A stretch of DNA of 64,000 nt, from NCBI GenBank assembly GCA_963559585.1, contig CAUWLJ010000009.1, positions 1-64,000 of the forward strand. Reading direction: 5' to 3'. Of this stretch, positions 50,467 to 59,470 are shown in pieces (within the stretch, counting starts at the first letter, position 1; each line of letters opens with the position of its first letter). The DNA comes from Eisenbergiella sp963559585 (GTDB taxonomy: Bacteria > Bacillota > Clostridia > Lachnospirales > Lachnospiraceae). The position numbers and the translations under genes were made by a program. Below the pieces are notes generated by a model. The model saw only the letters and a program-made list of their open reading frames with translations. It searched no databases and was not told the DNA's origin.

Positions 50467-51378
50467 TCAATATTGACCGTTTTCTTCCGAATCCTGACCT
50501 TTTCTGTATTTCTGGGGAGTGGTATGGTAATACCGTCCAAACTCCGTGGCGAAATAGTTTCCACTGCCAAACCCCACATCCAGGGCAATCTTTCCCACCG
50601 GCTCATCCGTCTCCAAAAGCAGCCTCTGGGCCTTCTGAAGGCGTACCCTCTGCACATATTCCACAAAGGTCATGTAAAAATTTTCCTTAAAAAAACGGCA
50701 CAGATACCCCTCGCTCACGGACAGGTGGGAGGCCAGATGGGCCAGCGCGATTTTCTGGGGATAATGCTCCTCCACATATTCCACGATGCTGCGGATCGTC
50801 CTGCTTTTTCTGGTTCCGGTACGGCGGGGTCTCACTGCCTCCGTCTTGGTGCGCACCACATGGTAAACCACCTGCAAAAGCAGGGCGCGGATCATAAGCT
50901 CATAGCCCTTTTCCCTCTCCTCGTACAGAGAATAGATCCGGTTGAGAAGGCCGAACAGCTCCTCCCTCACTCCTTCTTTTTCTGAAAACAGGAGATACCG
51001 GCTCCCTTCCCCCTTCAAAAGGGGGCGCAGATACTCCTGCTCCACACGGTCGTTCCCGATTCCGGCCAGAAAGCTGTAATCAAACACCAGAGCGCGGAAT
51101 TTAAGCTTCGTTCCAAAGCAGTCGTGGGAGCCGTGGAGGGCGTTTGGCTTGATGAGAAGCACGTCCCCCTCCCCAATGGAAAAGGAATCGCCCTCCACCT
51201 GAAAATTGGCCTTCCCGGAGGTGATGAAGAAAATTTCCGTCTCCGGATGCCAATGGTAAGGAAGAGGCATCTGAACGCCCTCGTCCACCCTCGTCTCATA
51301 GACGCTCACCGGAAATAAAATGTCCCCATGCTGTCTGTTTTCCCTAAGCGGCCTGCCCGCCTCCATCCTTACCTCCAT
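50467..51378 (-). CDS. AraC-family transcriptional regulator (303 aa)
   Basis: N-terminal cupin sensor (PLPYHWHPETEIFFITSGKA, EGDVLLIKPNALHGSH) and C-terminal AraC DNA-binding domain (LAHLASHLSVSEGYLCRFFK, IALDVGFGSGNYFATEFGRY, TPQKYRK). The start is ATG 51376-51378 or, four codons later, 51366 with GGAGGT closer. Sixty-four nt upstream of GH31 in the same direction. Confidence 0.9.
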   Translation of the reverse strand: MEVRMEAGRPLRENRQHGDILFPVSVYETRVDEGVQMPLPYHWHPETEIFFITSGKANFQVEGDSFSIGEGDVLLIKPNALHGSHDCFGTKLKFRALVFDYSFLAGIGNDRVEQEYLRPLLKGEGSRYLLFSEKEGVREELFGLLNRIYSLYEEREKGYELMIRALLLQVVYHVVRTKTEAVRPRRTGTRKSRTIRSIVEYVEEHYPQKIALAHLASHLSVSEGYLCRFFKENFYMTFVEYVQRVRLQKAQRLLLETDEPVGKIALDVGFGSGNYFATEFGRYYHTTPQKYRKGQDSEENGQY

Positions 51379-51427
51379 GCTCCGCTCCCAGTTTCTTATC
51401 CTCTGTCCTGTCAATGCTCCTGTGCGC

Positions 51428-52054
51428 TCACTCACTGACCGTCTCCTGATAGTCCTCCACATCGAATTCTCTGTCTTTGTAATAGAATTTCCGGTCCTCC
51501 TCCGTAATCGCCCGAAGCACCCGGCACGGATTGCCTGCGGCGATCACATTGTCGGGCAGATCCTTCGTGACCACGCTGCCGGAGCCGATCACCACGTTGC
51601 TGCCGATGGTCACGCCCGGATTGATCACACTGCTGCCTCCGATCCACACGTTGTCTCCGATGATCACCTCAATGCCGTATTCGTAGCCGGAATTGCGGGA
51701 ATCGGGGTGGATGGGATGGCCTGCCGTATAGATGGATACGTTGGGCGCGATCTGGGCGTTCTTCCCGATGCGCACCCTGGCCACGTCCAGAATGGTCAGA
51801 TTATAGTTGGCAAAGAAATTTTCACCCACCTCAATATTGTACCCATAATCACAGTGAAAAGGGGCCTCGATCCACAGGTTCTCCCCGTGGCTTCCGATGA
51901 TCTCCTTCAGCAGGGCCGCCTGGGCTTCCCCCTCCTCCGGGGGCATATGATTGAAACGATAGATCCTCTTTTTGTTCTCCATCCGTTCCTCTGAGAGGCC
52001 GTCCAGCCATGCCTTGTAGGGAAGCTGGGCCAGCATACGCTCCTTCTGGTTCAT
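51428..52054 (-). CDS. Maltose/galactoside O-acetyltransferase-like protein (208 aa)
   Basis: A Maa/LacA-type left-handed beta-helix acetyltransferase: N-terminal KERMLAQLPYKAWLDGLSEE, hexapeptide repeats (VEVGENFFANYNLTILDVAR, IGDNVWIGGSSVINPGVTIG, SNVVIGSGSVVTKDLPDNVI) and the active-site His region YTAGHPIHPDSRNSG. It uses acetyl-CoA on sugars. Overlaps the preceding small gene by 4 nt. Confidence 0.92.
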   Translation of the reverse strand: MNQKERMLAQLPYKAWLDGLSEERMENKKRIYRFNHMPPEEGEAQAALLKEIIGSHGENLWIEAPFHCDYGYNIEVGENFFANYNLTILDVARVRIGKNAQIAPNVSIYTAGHPIHPDSRNSGYEYGIEVIIGDNVWIGGSSVINPGVTIGSNVVIGSGSVVTKDLPDNVIAAGNPCRVLRAITEEDRKFYYKDREFDVEDYQETVSE

Positions 52055-52254
52055 TGTCCTGTTCTCCTCTCCCGGTCCAAAAGCTCCTGCAGAGCTTCAT
52101 CGCTGTCGTCGATCCATACATCCTCTTCCTTTGCAGACAGCCCCAAAAATTCCCGGAGCGTGCGGGGATCATCGCTGTTGTTCCATTCCTCCACGTACCG
52201 GTCTATCTCCTCAAAGGGGATCTGGCCTGCAAGGTATTTTTCTCTGAAAGTCAT
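52051..52254 (-). CDS. Small acidic protein of unknown function (67 aa)
   Basis: A very acidic, soluble protein (MTFREKYLAGQIPFEEIDRY... DDSDEALQELLDRERR). No motif I recognise. It overlaps both the chemoreceptor stop and the acetyltransferase start by 4 nt (ATGA), so it is translated as part of that operon. Confidence 0.7.
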   Translation of the reverse strand: MTFREKYLAGQIPFEEIDRYVEEWNNSDDPRTLREFLGLSAKEEDVWIDDSDEALQELLDRERRTGQ

Positions 52255-54529
52255 TTTTCCTCCATACCTGCAATCTTAAACCTGGCAACCATGCTCTTCA
52301 TAATGCCGGCCTGTCCGGACAGCTCTTCACTGGATGCCGCGCTTTCCTCCGCCGTAGCCGAGTTGGTCTGAATGACGCCGGAAATCTGCTCCAGTCCCTG
52401 TGTGACCTGGGCCACCGCATTGGCCTGCTCCACGGAAGCGCGGGCAATCTCCTGAACGGAATCCATCACGCCTCCGGCATACCGGGCAGTCTCCTCCAGC
52501 GACCGGGATGCGTCCTGAACCAGCGCGCTTCCCCTTCCCACCGTGGCCACCGTGCCCTCGATCAGCTCCTGGGTATCCTTCGCCGCTTCCGCCGACTGTC
52601 CGGCCAGGCTGCGGACCTCATCCGCCACCACCGCAAAGCCTTTTCCTGCCGCTCCTGCACGGGCGGCCTCCACAGCGGCATTCAGGGCCAGAATATTGGT
52701 CTGGAACGCAATATCATCAATCGTTTTTACTATTTTCTGAATTTCCTCAGAATTCTGCGTGATCTCCTTCATTGCGGAAACCAGCTCCTGCATTTTGCGG
52801 CTGCTCTCATCCAGCTTTCCGCCTGCCGCCTGGCACTGAACGTTGGCGCTCTCCGTCTGCTCTGAGGTAGCTCTGATTTTTTCTGAAATCTCCTTTGCCG
52901 TGGCGGAAAGCTCTTCCACCGCCCCTGCCTGCTCCGTGGCTCCCTGAGCCATTTCCTGAGCGCCGGCGGCCACCTGGTCGGAGCCGGACGCCACCTGGCT
53001 GGCGGCGGTATCTATTTCATGGAGCGCCTCGCTCACACGACGGGACATCTGATCACCCGCCGTCAGCAGAGCGGCAAATTCTCCCACGTAAGCCTCCGAA
53101 GCGTTCGGCTTCACGCTGAAGTCTCCCTCTGCAAAAGCGCCAAGAACCTGAATCTGATCGCCGAGCACCGTTTTCAGGCCATTGCTGATGTCCCGGATGT
53201 CTGCGGCAAGCTGTCCCAGCTCGTCCCCGCTTTCATGGCGCACGTCCGTCTCCGAAATGCGTCCCTGCTTCAAAAGACTGAGATTATCGCGCAGCTCGTC
53301 AATGGGCCTGATGCTGCGGTGTATCAGGAACGCCGCCAGAAGCGCAAGCACAATCAGGGCGATGACCAGCTGGCCGGTCAGGAAATAGATCAGATCCGCC
53401 GACAGCGCCAGCAGCTCACTCTGGTCTACTGCCGTAAACGCCCACCAGGTCTCCCCTGCCACCTGAATCGGCTCAAACGCATACAGGGCATCTGCATCAC
53501 TGTACATGGTAAAGGCCGTTTCGGACTGCAGCAGCCCGGCCAGCTCGTCCTTCTTCGAGGAAAAAGGGAAAAAGACGCTGTTTTGAGCGCTCAGTGCGTC
53601 AAAGGCATTGCAGTACTGTATCCCGCCGTCCGGAGAGGTCAACCCGGTCACCTGAGACTGGAAGCGGCTGCTGCCGCCATTCTGCAGCTTGTCCGTCAGA
53701 TATGGAAGGTTCACATCCGCAAAAAGGACGCCCAGAAGCTCATTTTCATGAAGGATGGGATAGGAAACGGTAATGATCGCATTCCCCTCATACTCATAGA
53801 TCGGGGTCGTCACCTCAGTCATGCTTTCTTTCACCATGGAATAAAACAGTTCTTCCCGATAGGTCTCATAATCCTTGTAGCGGTCTGTCACAACACCGTC
53901 CGGGCCTTTGGAGGTAATCATGCTGTAGGATTCTATATTGCTGCTGAACGCATAGGGTTCAAAGGCTGCTCCCATATGCAGGATGGCTTCGTTATCTGCT
54001 GCCATCGTTTCCAGAATGTTCTTCAGCACAGTCTCGCACGCATACTCGCTTTGCGTGAGGGGAACCTGAAACAGGGAGCTGGAAAGCTCCCTTTCCCCGC
54101 CGTCTGCGGGCTCCGCCGCATTCTCCGCTTCTGCACCGTCTGCGGGCTCCGCCGTTTCCTCCGCTTCTGCATCATCTGCGGGCTCCGCCGTTTCCTCCGC
54201 TTCTGCACCGTCTGCGGGCTCCGCGGCTTCCGCGGCGTCTGCCCCGGCCTTCTGCTCCAGCCGCTCCATCTCCCAGTATTCCTCCAGCCTGCCGGATACG
54301 CCGCTCCCTGAAGCGTTCAGGAAATCGAACACCCCCTGGAAGATCGCCGCATTTCTCTGCGCCAGGTTTACCATTTCCGACCTGCCGCCCTCCATCACCG
54401 TTCTGCCGCGCGATAGATCGAGCCCCCTACTGTGATGGTGAAAACGATAAGCAGCGCGGCAATTACCGGAACGATAATTTTCCACGCAATACGGCCTTTC
54501 AGCTTTTTTCTCAAGCCTGATTTCATTTC
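52251..54529 (-). pseudogene. Methyl-accepting chemotaxis protein with a frameshift after the first membrane helix
   Basis: The N-terminus (MKSGLRKKLKGRIAWKIIVP, membrane helix to about residue 35, then YRAAER) runs into a TGA at 54395-54397. The rest (TVMEGGRSEMVNLAQRNAAI onward, sensor, second membrane helix, HAMP, signalling tip IAFQTNILALNAAVEAARAG) continues in the -1 frame. One extra A near 54401-54402 would restore the reading ...RAAE-TVMEGG... The TGA overlaps an in-frame ATG (TGATG), so re-initiation could still make a receptor lacking its first helix. The sensor has four 12-residue Glu/Ala repeats. Start ATG 54529 has AAAGGAG 10 nt upstream. Real mutation, phase-off state or assembly error cannot be told apart here. 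Confidence 0.8.
54100..54243 (-). repeat. 4 x 36-bp tandem repeat in the second chemoreceptor sensor
   Basis: Four 36-bp units code for variants of the 12-residue peptide EAEETAEPADGA in the extracytoplasmic part, roughly 60-105 residues after the first membrane helix. This is an unusual, highly acidic insertion for a Cache-type sensor. Confidence 0.88.
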
Positions 54530-54560
54530 TGTCATTCTCCTTTGATTCTGTCTCTTTCTC

Positions 54561-55922
54561 TTATATCTTAATCTTTGTCCACTTACCCGACCGGAACCGG
54601 AGGCTGGTGAGCAGGAAGCGGGCCAGCTGGTCTGTGAGCACGCCGAACCAGATGCCAATGATGCCGAAGCCCAGCGTGTAGCAGAACAGATAGCTGGAAA
54701 CGGTTCGGATAATCGTCACGCTGACAGTGGAGGCGATGGTGGTAAAAAGCACATCTCCGGCACCTCTTAGGCAGCCCATATAGATCACCTGGGAAACCTG
54801 AAGGATCACCACCAGCACGATCACCCGCACAATCTTCACTCCTATTGCGATAATATCCGGCTCCGTAAAGAACAGGTAGTAGATGAAATGCCCACAGGTT
54901 AAGTAGATCACCGCCAGCACCAGGGAAATGCACATTCCCATCATCTGACAGATCTTCCCATAGGTTTTGGCCATGTCCACATCCCTGCGTCCCAGGCTCT
55001 GGCCAATCAGAGCCACAGCAGCCACCTGCATACCGTCCCCGAAGGAAAAGGACAGGCTCATGATATTCATTCCCACCTGGTGGGCGGCAAAGGCCGCCGT
55101 TCCCATTTTGGCCGCCATCACAGCCACGGACAGAAAGCCGATCCGCAGAAGCAACTGCTCCGCCAGAACGCTGGAGCCAAGCTTCACCATTCCCTTTGCC
55201 ACCTCCACGGTGGGGCGCAGCCTTTCCTTCCATATGTAAAGGAGGTTCACAAAGCCGTCCTTCCGGCAGGCGGCCAGAACGCTCATCACACAGCCCACCA
55301 TACTGCCGATCACGGTAGCGATGGCCGCGCCGCGCACTCCCAGGGCAGGGAAGCCAAAATGTCCCTCGATCAGCAGGAAGTTAAAAATCACATTGACCAC
55401 ATTTGCCGCCACATTGGTTTTCATGGCAATCTTGGTATTGCCCGCGCCCCTCTGGGCCGCGTTGATGGTAAGGGAAATCACGGTAAAGCCGATATATCCC
55501 ATGATAATCCTGAAATACTGCACCGCCTCCGTGTGGGACTCCGGCTCGGAGCCGCACAGCCGTATGATGGGATCCGCCCAGGCCACGCAGACCAGGCTTA
55601 CAAGGAAGGTCATCACCACCGTAAAAAGGATGGCCGCGCACAGAACCTGATTGGCCTCCTTTTTCCGGTTCTCCCCCTTCCGCCTGGCTACCAGGGCCGA
55701 TACGGATACGTTCAGCGCGATGAAAACGGCCAGCCCGATGAATTTGGGCTGTGTGGTCAATCCCACCGCCGCCACCGCGTGCGCGCCCACACGGCTCACC
55801 ATCAGCGAATCCACCATGCCGATCAGCGCCACAAAAAAAGATTCCAGAACCGACGGCCAGGCAATCTTCAAAACAGTCTGTATCTGTTCTTTATTAAATT
55901 TTTCTTTTCCCTGCTTTTTCAC
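54561..55922 (-). CDS. MATE-family multidrug efflux transporter (453 aa)
   Basis: Twelve membrane helices in two halves, starting IAWPSVLESFFVALIGMVDS with VSRVGAHAVAAVGLTTQPKF, and the second-half GTAAFAAHQVGMNIMSLSFS and GDGMQVAAVALIGQSLGRRD. It expels cationic or other drugs using Na+ or H+. First gene of the group leading into the frameshifted chemoreceptor, 31 nt apart. Confidence 0.93.
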   Translation of the reverse strand: MKKQGKEKFNKEQIQTVLKIAWPSVLESFFVALIGMVDSLMVSRVGAHAVAAVGLTTQPKFIGLAVFIALNVSVSALVARRKGENRKKEANQVLCAAILFTVVMTFLVSLVCVAWADPIIRLCGSEPESHTEAVQYFRIIMGYIGFTVISLTINAAQRGAGNTKIAMKTNVAANVVNVIFNFLLIEGHFGFPALGVRGAAIATVIGSMVGCVMSVLAACRKDGFVNLLYIWKERLRPTVEVAKGMVKLGSSVLAEQLLLRIGFLSVAVMAAKMGTAAFAAHQVGMNIMSLSFSFGDGMQVAAVALIGQSLGRRDVDMAKTYGKICQMMGMCISLVLAVIYLTCGHFIYYLFFTEPDIIAIGVKIVRVIVLVVILQVSQVIYMGCLRGAGDVLFTTIASTVSVTIIRTVSSYLFCYTLGFGIIGIWFGVLTDQLARFLLTSLRFRSGKWTKIKI

Positions 55923-56021
55923 AGTTCTCTCCCCCCCTGTGCATCTGCACCCATCCGCGCCCTTTCCGGCGCTTCCCTTCTCCCCCTGTTTCCTGATTCA
56001 GGGCACTGGCGCTTCACGCTT

Positions 56022-56714
56022 TCAGCCTTTTGCGCCTTCCGCCCCATCCAGATCCTTCCGCCACTCCCGCACCCGGTCAAGAAGCCATCCGGCCCACTCC
56101 TCAATGCCTTCACCCGTTTTGGCGCTGATGGGGATGATGGTCATGTCCGGGTTCAGCGCCAGAGCCCTTTCCCTGCATTTGTCCAGATCAAAATCGAAAT
56201 AGGGCAGCACATCCGTCTTATTGATCAGAAGCACATCGCAGATGGTGAACATCAGCGGATATTTCAGAGGCTTGTCGTCTCCCTCCGGCACGCTCAGGAG
56301 CATGGCGTTCATCACCGCCCCCGTGTCAAACTCCGCGGGGCATACCAGATTCCCCACATTTTCCAGGATTGCCAGATCAACGTCCCCCGTTCCCAGCGCC
56401 TCCAGGCCCTGTCTGGTCATATCCGCATCCAGATGGCACATGCCGCCCGTGTGAAGCTGAACAACCTTTACCCCAGCCTTTTCGATGGTGCAGGCATCCA
56501 CATCGGAGTCAATATCCGCTTCCATCACGCCGATGCGCAGCTCGTCCTTCAACAGGCTCAGTGTTTTCGTCAGTGTGGTGGTTTTCCCCGATCCGGGAGC
56601 CGACATCAGATTCAGCAGAAAGGTTCCTTCCTTTCTCAAATCCTGCCTCAGCAGGTCTGCCCGGCGGTCATTATCCGCAAACACACTCTGTTTGATTTCA
56701 TAGATTTTGGGCAT
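56022..56714 (-). CDS. hypB: Hydrogenase/urease nickel-insertion GTPase HypB (230 aa)
   Basis: Walker A NLMSAPGSGKTTTL (about residues 35-48), EADIDSDVDACTIEKAG, the metal-site region LHTGGMCHLDADM, ILENVGNLVCPAEFD and base-recognition NKTD. It lacks the N-terminal CxxCGC and His-rich stretch of some HypB proteins. HypA and hydrogenase genes are not adjacent. The hypB promoter is divergent from the permease gene. Confidence 0.94.
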   Translation of the reverse strand: MPKIYEIKQSVFADNDRRADLLRQDLRKEGTFLLNLMSAPGSGKTTTLTKTLSLLKDELRIGVMEADIDSDVDACTIEKAGVKVVQLHTGGMCHLDADMTRQGLEALGTGDVDLAILENVGNLVCPAEFDTGAVMNAMLLSVPEGDDKPLKYPLMFTICDVLLINKTDVLPYFDFDLDKCRERALALNPDMTIIPISAKTGEGIEEWAGWLLDRVREWRKDLDGAEGAKG

Positions 56715-56761
56715 CTCTTATGTTCCTCTCTTTTGCATTACTCTGATAAAATATATGACAC

Positions 56762-56791
56762 ATTATAGCACCGTGTACGGCGGATGGTCAA
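56762..56791 (-). promoter_or_regulatory. Sigma-A-like promoter of hypB
   Basis: Minus strand TTGACC (56786-56791), 18-nt spacer, TATAAT (56762-56767), 48 nt upstream of the hypB ATG. Confidence 0.8.
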
Positions 56792-56794
56792 CTG

Positions 56795-56823
56795 TTGTCA
56801 GAACGCATGTAAATTGATATAAT
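56795..56823 (+). promoter_or_regulatory. Sigma-A-like promoter of the anion permease gene
   Basis: TTGTCA (56795-56800), 17-nt spacer, TATAAT (56818-56823). It stands back-to-back with the hypB promoter, with only 3 bp between the two -35 elements, so a single bound protein could affect both. Confidence 0.85.
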
Positions 56824-56867
56824 GCTGTGGTTAAAACAGACTTTGCCCAGAAAGGATTCTGCTCCAG

Positions 56868-58013
56868 ATGACAACCACAGATACGCTCTCCAAGGTTTCA
56901 TATTCGCTTCTGCTTTTTCTAAAAAAGGATCCCATCCTGCCAGTCTCCGGCGTTCTGGCTCTGCTTTCCATGCTGCTGGTGCCGCCGGACGCCGAATATG
57001 CAGGGTATGTGGATTTCCGGGTACTGGCCCTGCTGTTCTGCCTGATGTGTGTGGTGAACGGTTTTTCCAAAATCGGTCTGTTCCAGTATCTGGCCGCGGC
57101 AGTGCTGGGACGGACGCGGTCGCTGCGTCAGCTTGCAGGGGTTCTGACCGGGCTGTGCTTCTTTGGAAGCATGGCGGTCACCAATGACGTGGCTCTCCTG
57201 ACCTTCGTTCCCTTCGCCGTGCTGGTGGTTCATTCCGTCAGACAGGAAAAGCTTCTCATCCCCATCATCGTCCTGCAGACCATCGCCGCCAATCTGGGAA
57301 GCATGCTGACGCCTGTGGGCAATCCCCAGAACCTGTTTCTCTACCAGCTGTCAGGGATGGGGCCGGCCGAATTTTTAAGCTGCATGCTTCCCTATACCCT
57401 TGCTTCTCTGGCCCTGCTGTGCATCGCCCTGCTTTTCCTTCCAAACGGCAGGGTAGTATTTACACCGGATTTTTCCGGCTTTCCCTCCTTTCAGAAAAAG
57501 GAGCTGTTTCTCTGCACGGCGCTGTTCCTTTGGTGTATGGGCTGTGTGGCCAGGCTGATCCCCTGGCAGCTGATGCTTCCTGTGGTTCTCATCCTTCTCC
57601 TGATCTGGGACGGCAGGATCGTCCGGCAGGCGGATTACGGGCTTCTGTGTACCTTTGTTTTCTTTTTCATCTTTATCGGAAATATGGGGCGGATCCCGGC
57701 AGTGTCCCGCCTCCTGGAACAGCTTCTCTCCGGGCGCGAGCTGTTCGTCTCCGCAGCGGCCAGCCAGGTGATCAGCAATGTGCCTGCCGCCATCCTGCTA
57801 TCCGGCTTTACCCAAAATTATCCGGCCCTGCTGGCGGGCGTGAACATCGGCGGACTCGGCACGCTGATTGCCTCTCTGGCAAGCCTGATTTCCTACAAGC
57901 AGTATGCCCAGACGCCGGGAGCGCAGAGGGGCCGGTACCTGCTCCTTTTCACCCTGCTGAACCTGGCTTTTCTCCTGCCTCTGCTTCTGCTCGGGGCCTT
58001 TCTGACGCGCTGA
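56868..58013 (+). CDS. ArsB/CitM-superfamily anion permease (381 aa)
   Basis: About ten membrane helices with two similar halves. GSMAVTNDVALLTFVPFAV and AANLGSMLTPVGNPQNLFLY in the first half and AAASQVISNVPAAILLSGFT in the second are the ion-transporter (IT) superfamily hairpins, as in citrate, arsenite or NhaD-type carriers. The substrate cannot be assigned. AAAGGA is 11 nt before the ATG. Confidence 0.85.
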   Translation: MTTTDTLSKVSYSLLLFLKKDPILPVSGVLALLSMLLVPPDAEYAGYVDFRVLALLFCLMCVVNGFSKIGLFQYLAAAVLGRTRSLRQLAGVLTGLCFFGSMAVTNDVALLTFVPFAVLVVHSVRQEKLLIPIIVLQTIAANLGSMLTPVGNPQNLFLYQLSGMGPAEFLSCMLPYTLASLALLCIALLFLPNGRVVFTPDFSGFPSFQKKELFLCTALFLWCMGCVARLIPWQLMLPVVLILLLIWDGRIVRQADYGLLCTFVFFFIFIGNMGRIPAVSRLLEQLLSGRELFVSAAASQVISNVPAAILLSGFTQNYPALLAGVNIGGLGTLIASLASLISYKQYAQTPGAQRGRYLLLFTLLNLAFLLPLLLLGAFLTR

Positions 58014-58062
58014 AGCATTACGGCCTGCAGCTCTTTCTGCAGCCCGGACGAAGCATAACCCG

Positions 58063-58101
58063 GGCCTCCCCGTCATATAGTAGTTAAAAAACGGGGAGGC
58101 C
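58063..58101 (+). promoter_or_regulatory. Hairpin sequestering the ribosome binding site of the AGCS symporter gene
   Basis: GGCCTCCCCGT (58063-58073) and ACGGGGAGGCC (58091-58101) form a perfect 11-bp stem around a 17-nt loop. The right arm contains the Shine-Dalgarno GGGGAGG and ends 3 nt before the ATG at 58105. No U-run follows, so it acts on translation rather than termination. Confidence 0.75.
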
Positions 58102-58104
58102 TGT

Positions 58105-59415
58105 ATGCTTCCTATTCTGGAACTGCTGGAGCGGCTGAACCGCTTCCTCTGGGGGCTTCCGGTCCTGCTTCTGCTGGCGGCAGCCCATCTTACCTTCACA
58201 ATCCGTCTGAAATTCCCTCAAAAATATACGTTTCACGCCATACGTCTGTCCGTCACGCCGGAAAGCGGGCAAAAGGGAAGCGGACTTTCCGGCTTTGCGG
58301 CGCTGGCCACAACGCTTGCGGCCACACTGGGGACGGGCAACATCATCGGGGTATCCACCGCCATTGCCGTGGGCGGGCCGGGCGCTCTGTTCTGGTGCTG
58401 GATCACAGGAATACTGGGGATGGCCACCTGCTATGCAGAGTGCTATCTGAGCATGCTTTTCCGCTGTAAAAGAAGCGATGGCACCATGGCCGGAGGGCCT
58501 ATGTACGTACTGGAGCGGGGGCTGCACAGCCGCCCTCTTGGCAGGGTCTATGCCGCATGTGCCCTGACCGCCTCCTTTGGGGTAGGCTGCACCACCCAGG
58601 CCTCCGCCATCACGGAGGCGGTCAACACGCTTGTTCCCGTTTCTCCCCATCTGGTGGGGATTCTTGCCGCCGTGGCCGCCGGGCTGGTGATCCTGGGGGG
58701 CATCCGCTCCATCGGCGCCTTCTGCACCCGCATGGTTCCCGCACTGGGCTTCTTCTATATCGCCTGCTGCCTGTTTCTGATGCTCCAAAACCGGGATACG
58801 CTTCCCTCCGCCTGCACCCTGATCCTTGAGAGTGCATTCACTCCCCGGGCAGCAGCAGGGGGCTTCATCGGAAGCACCTTCTTAAGCGCCGCCAGATACG
58901 GAATCGCCAGGGGGCTCTTTACCAATGAGGCGGGGATCGGCACCGCCGCCATTGCCGCAGGCTCCTCTGACAGCGCAGACCCCCGCAGACAGGCGCTTAT
59001 TTCCATGACCGCCGTATTCTGGGACACGGTGGTCATGTGTGCCGTCACCGGGCTGGTTATTGTAAGCAGCATCCTGAAATATCCCTCTTCCATCCAGGGC
59101 TATAACCAGGCCAGCCTCACCACAGCGGCTTTTACCTTTCTGCCCTTCGCAGGCTCTGAGATCCTCTCCCTCTCCCTGGTGGCCTTTGCCCTCACCACCC
59201 TGATCGGCTGGTGCTATTACGGAGAAAAGGCTTCCGAGTACCTGTTCGGCGCCGGAAGCCTGGTTTCCTACCATCTGTGTTATATCGTCATGATCTACAT
59301 CGGGGCCGTCCTGCCCATGGAGCTGGTGTGGAGCCTGACCGATCTGATCAACGCGGTCATGGTTTTTCCAAGCTGCCTGGCGCTTTTTGCCCTGCGCAAA
59401 AAGGTAAAAATCTGA
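58105..59415 (+). CDS. Alanine/glycine:cation symporter, AGCS family (436 aa)
   Basis: About ten or eleven membrane helices. LATTLAATLGTGNIIGVSTA, GGPGALFWCWITGILGMATC, YAECYLSMLFR and GLFTNEAGIGTAAIAAGSSD are AGCS (AlsT/DagA) signatures. It imports alanine or glycine with Na+ or H+. Translation is probably limited by the hairpin over its ribosome site. Confidence 0.95.
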   Translation: MLPILELLERLNRFLWGLPVLLLLAAAHLTFTIRLKFPQKYTFHAIRLSVTPESGQKGSGLSGFAALATTLAATLGTGNIIGVSTAIAVGGPGALFWCWITGILGMATCYAECYLSMLFRCKRSDGTMAGGPMYVLERGLHSRPLGRVYAACALTASFGVGCTTQASAITEAVNTLVPVSPHLVGILAAVAAGLVILGGIRSIGAFCTRMVPALGFFYIACCLFLMLQNRDTLPSACTLILESAFTPRAAAGGFIGSTFLSAARYGIARGLFTNEAGIGTAAIAAGSSDSADPRRQALISMTAVFWDTVVMCAVTGLVIVSSILKYPSSIQGYNQASLTTAAFTFLPFAGSEILSLSLVAFALTTLIGWCYYGEKASEYLFGAGSLVSYHLCYIVMIYIGAVLPMELVWSLTDLINAVMVFPSCLALFALRKKVKI

Positions 59416-59470
59416 CAGCAGACGGGGCTCATTTTTCAAAGACTGCTTTTCAAAACTGGCTTTTCAGGAC

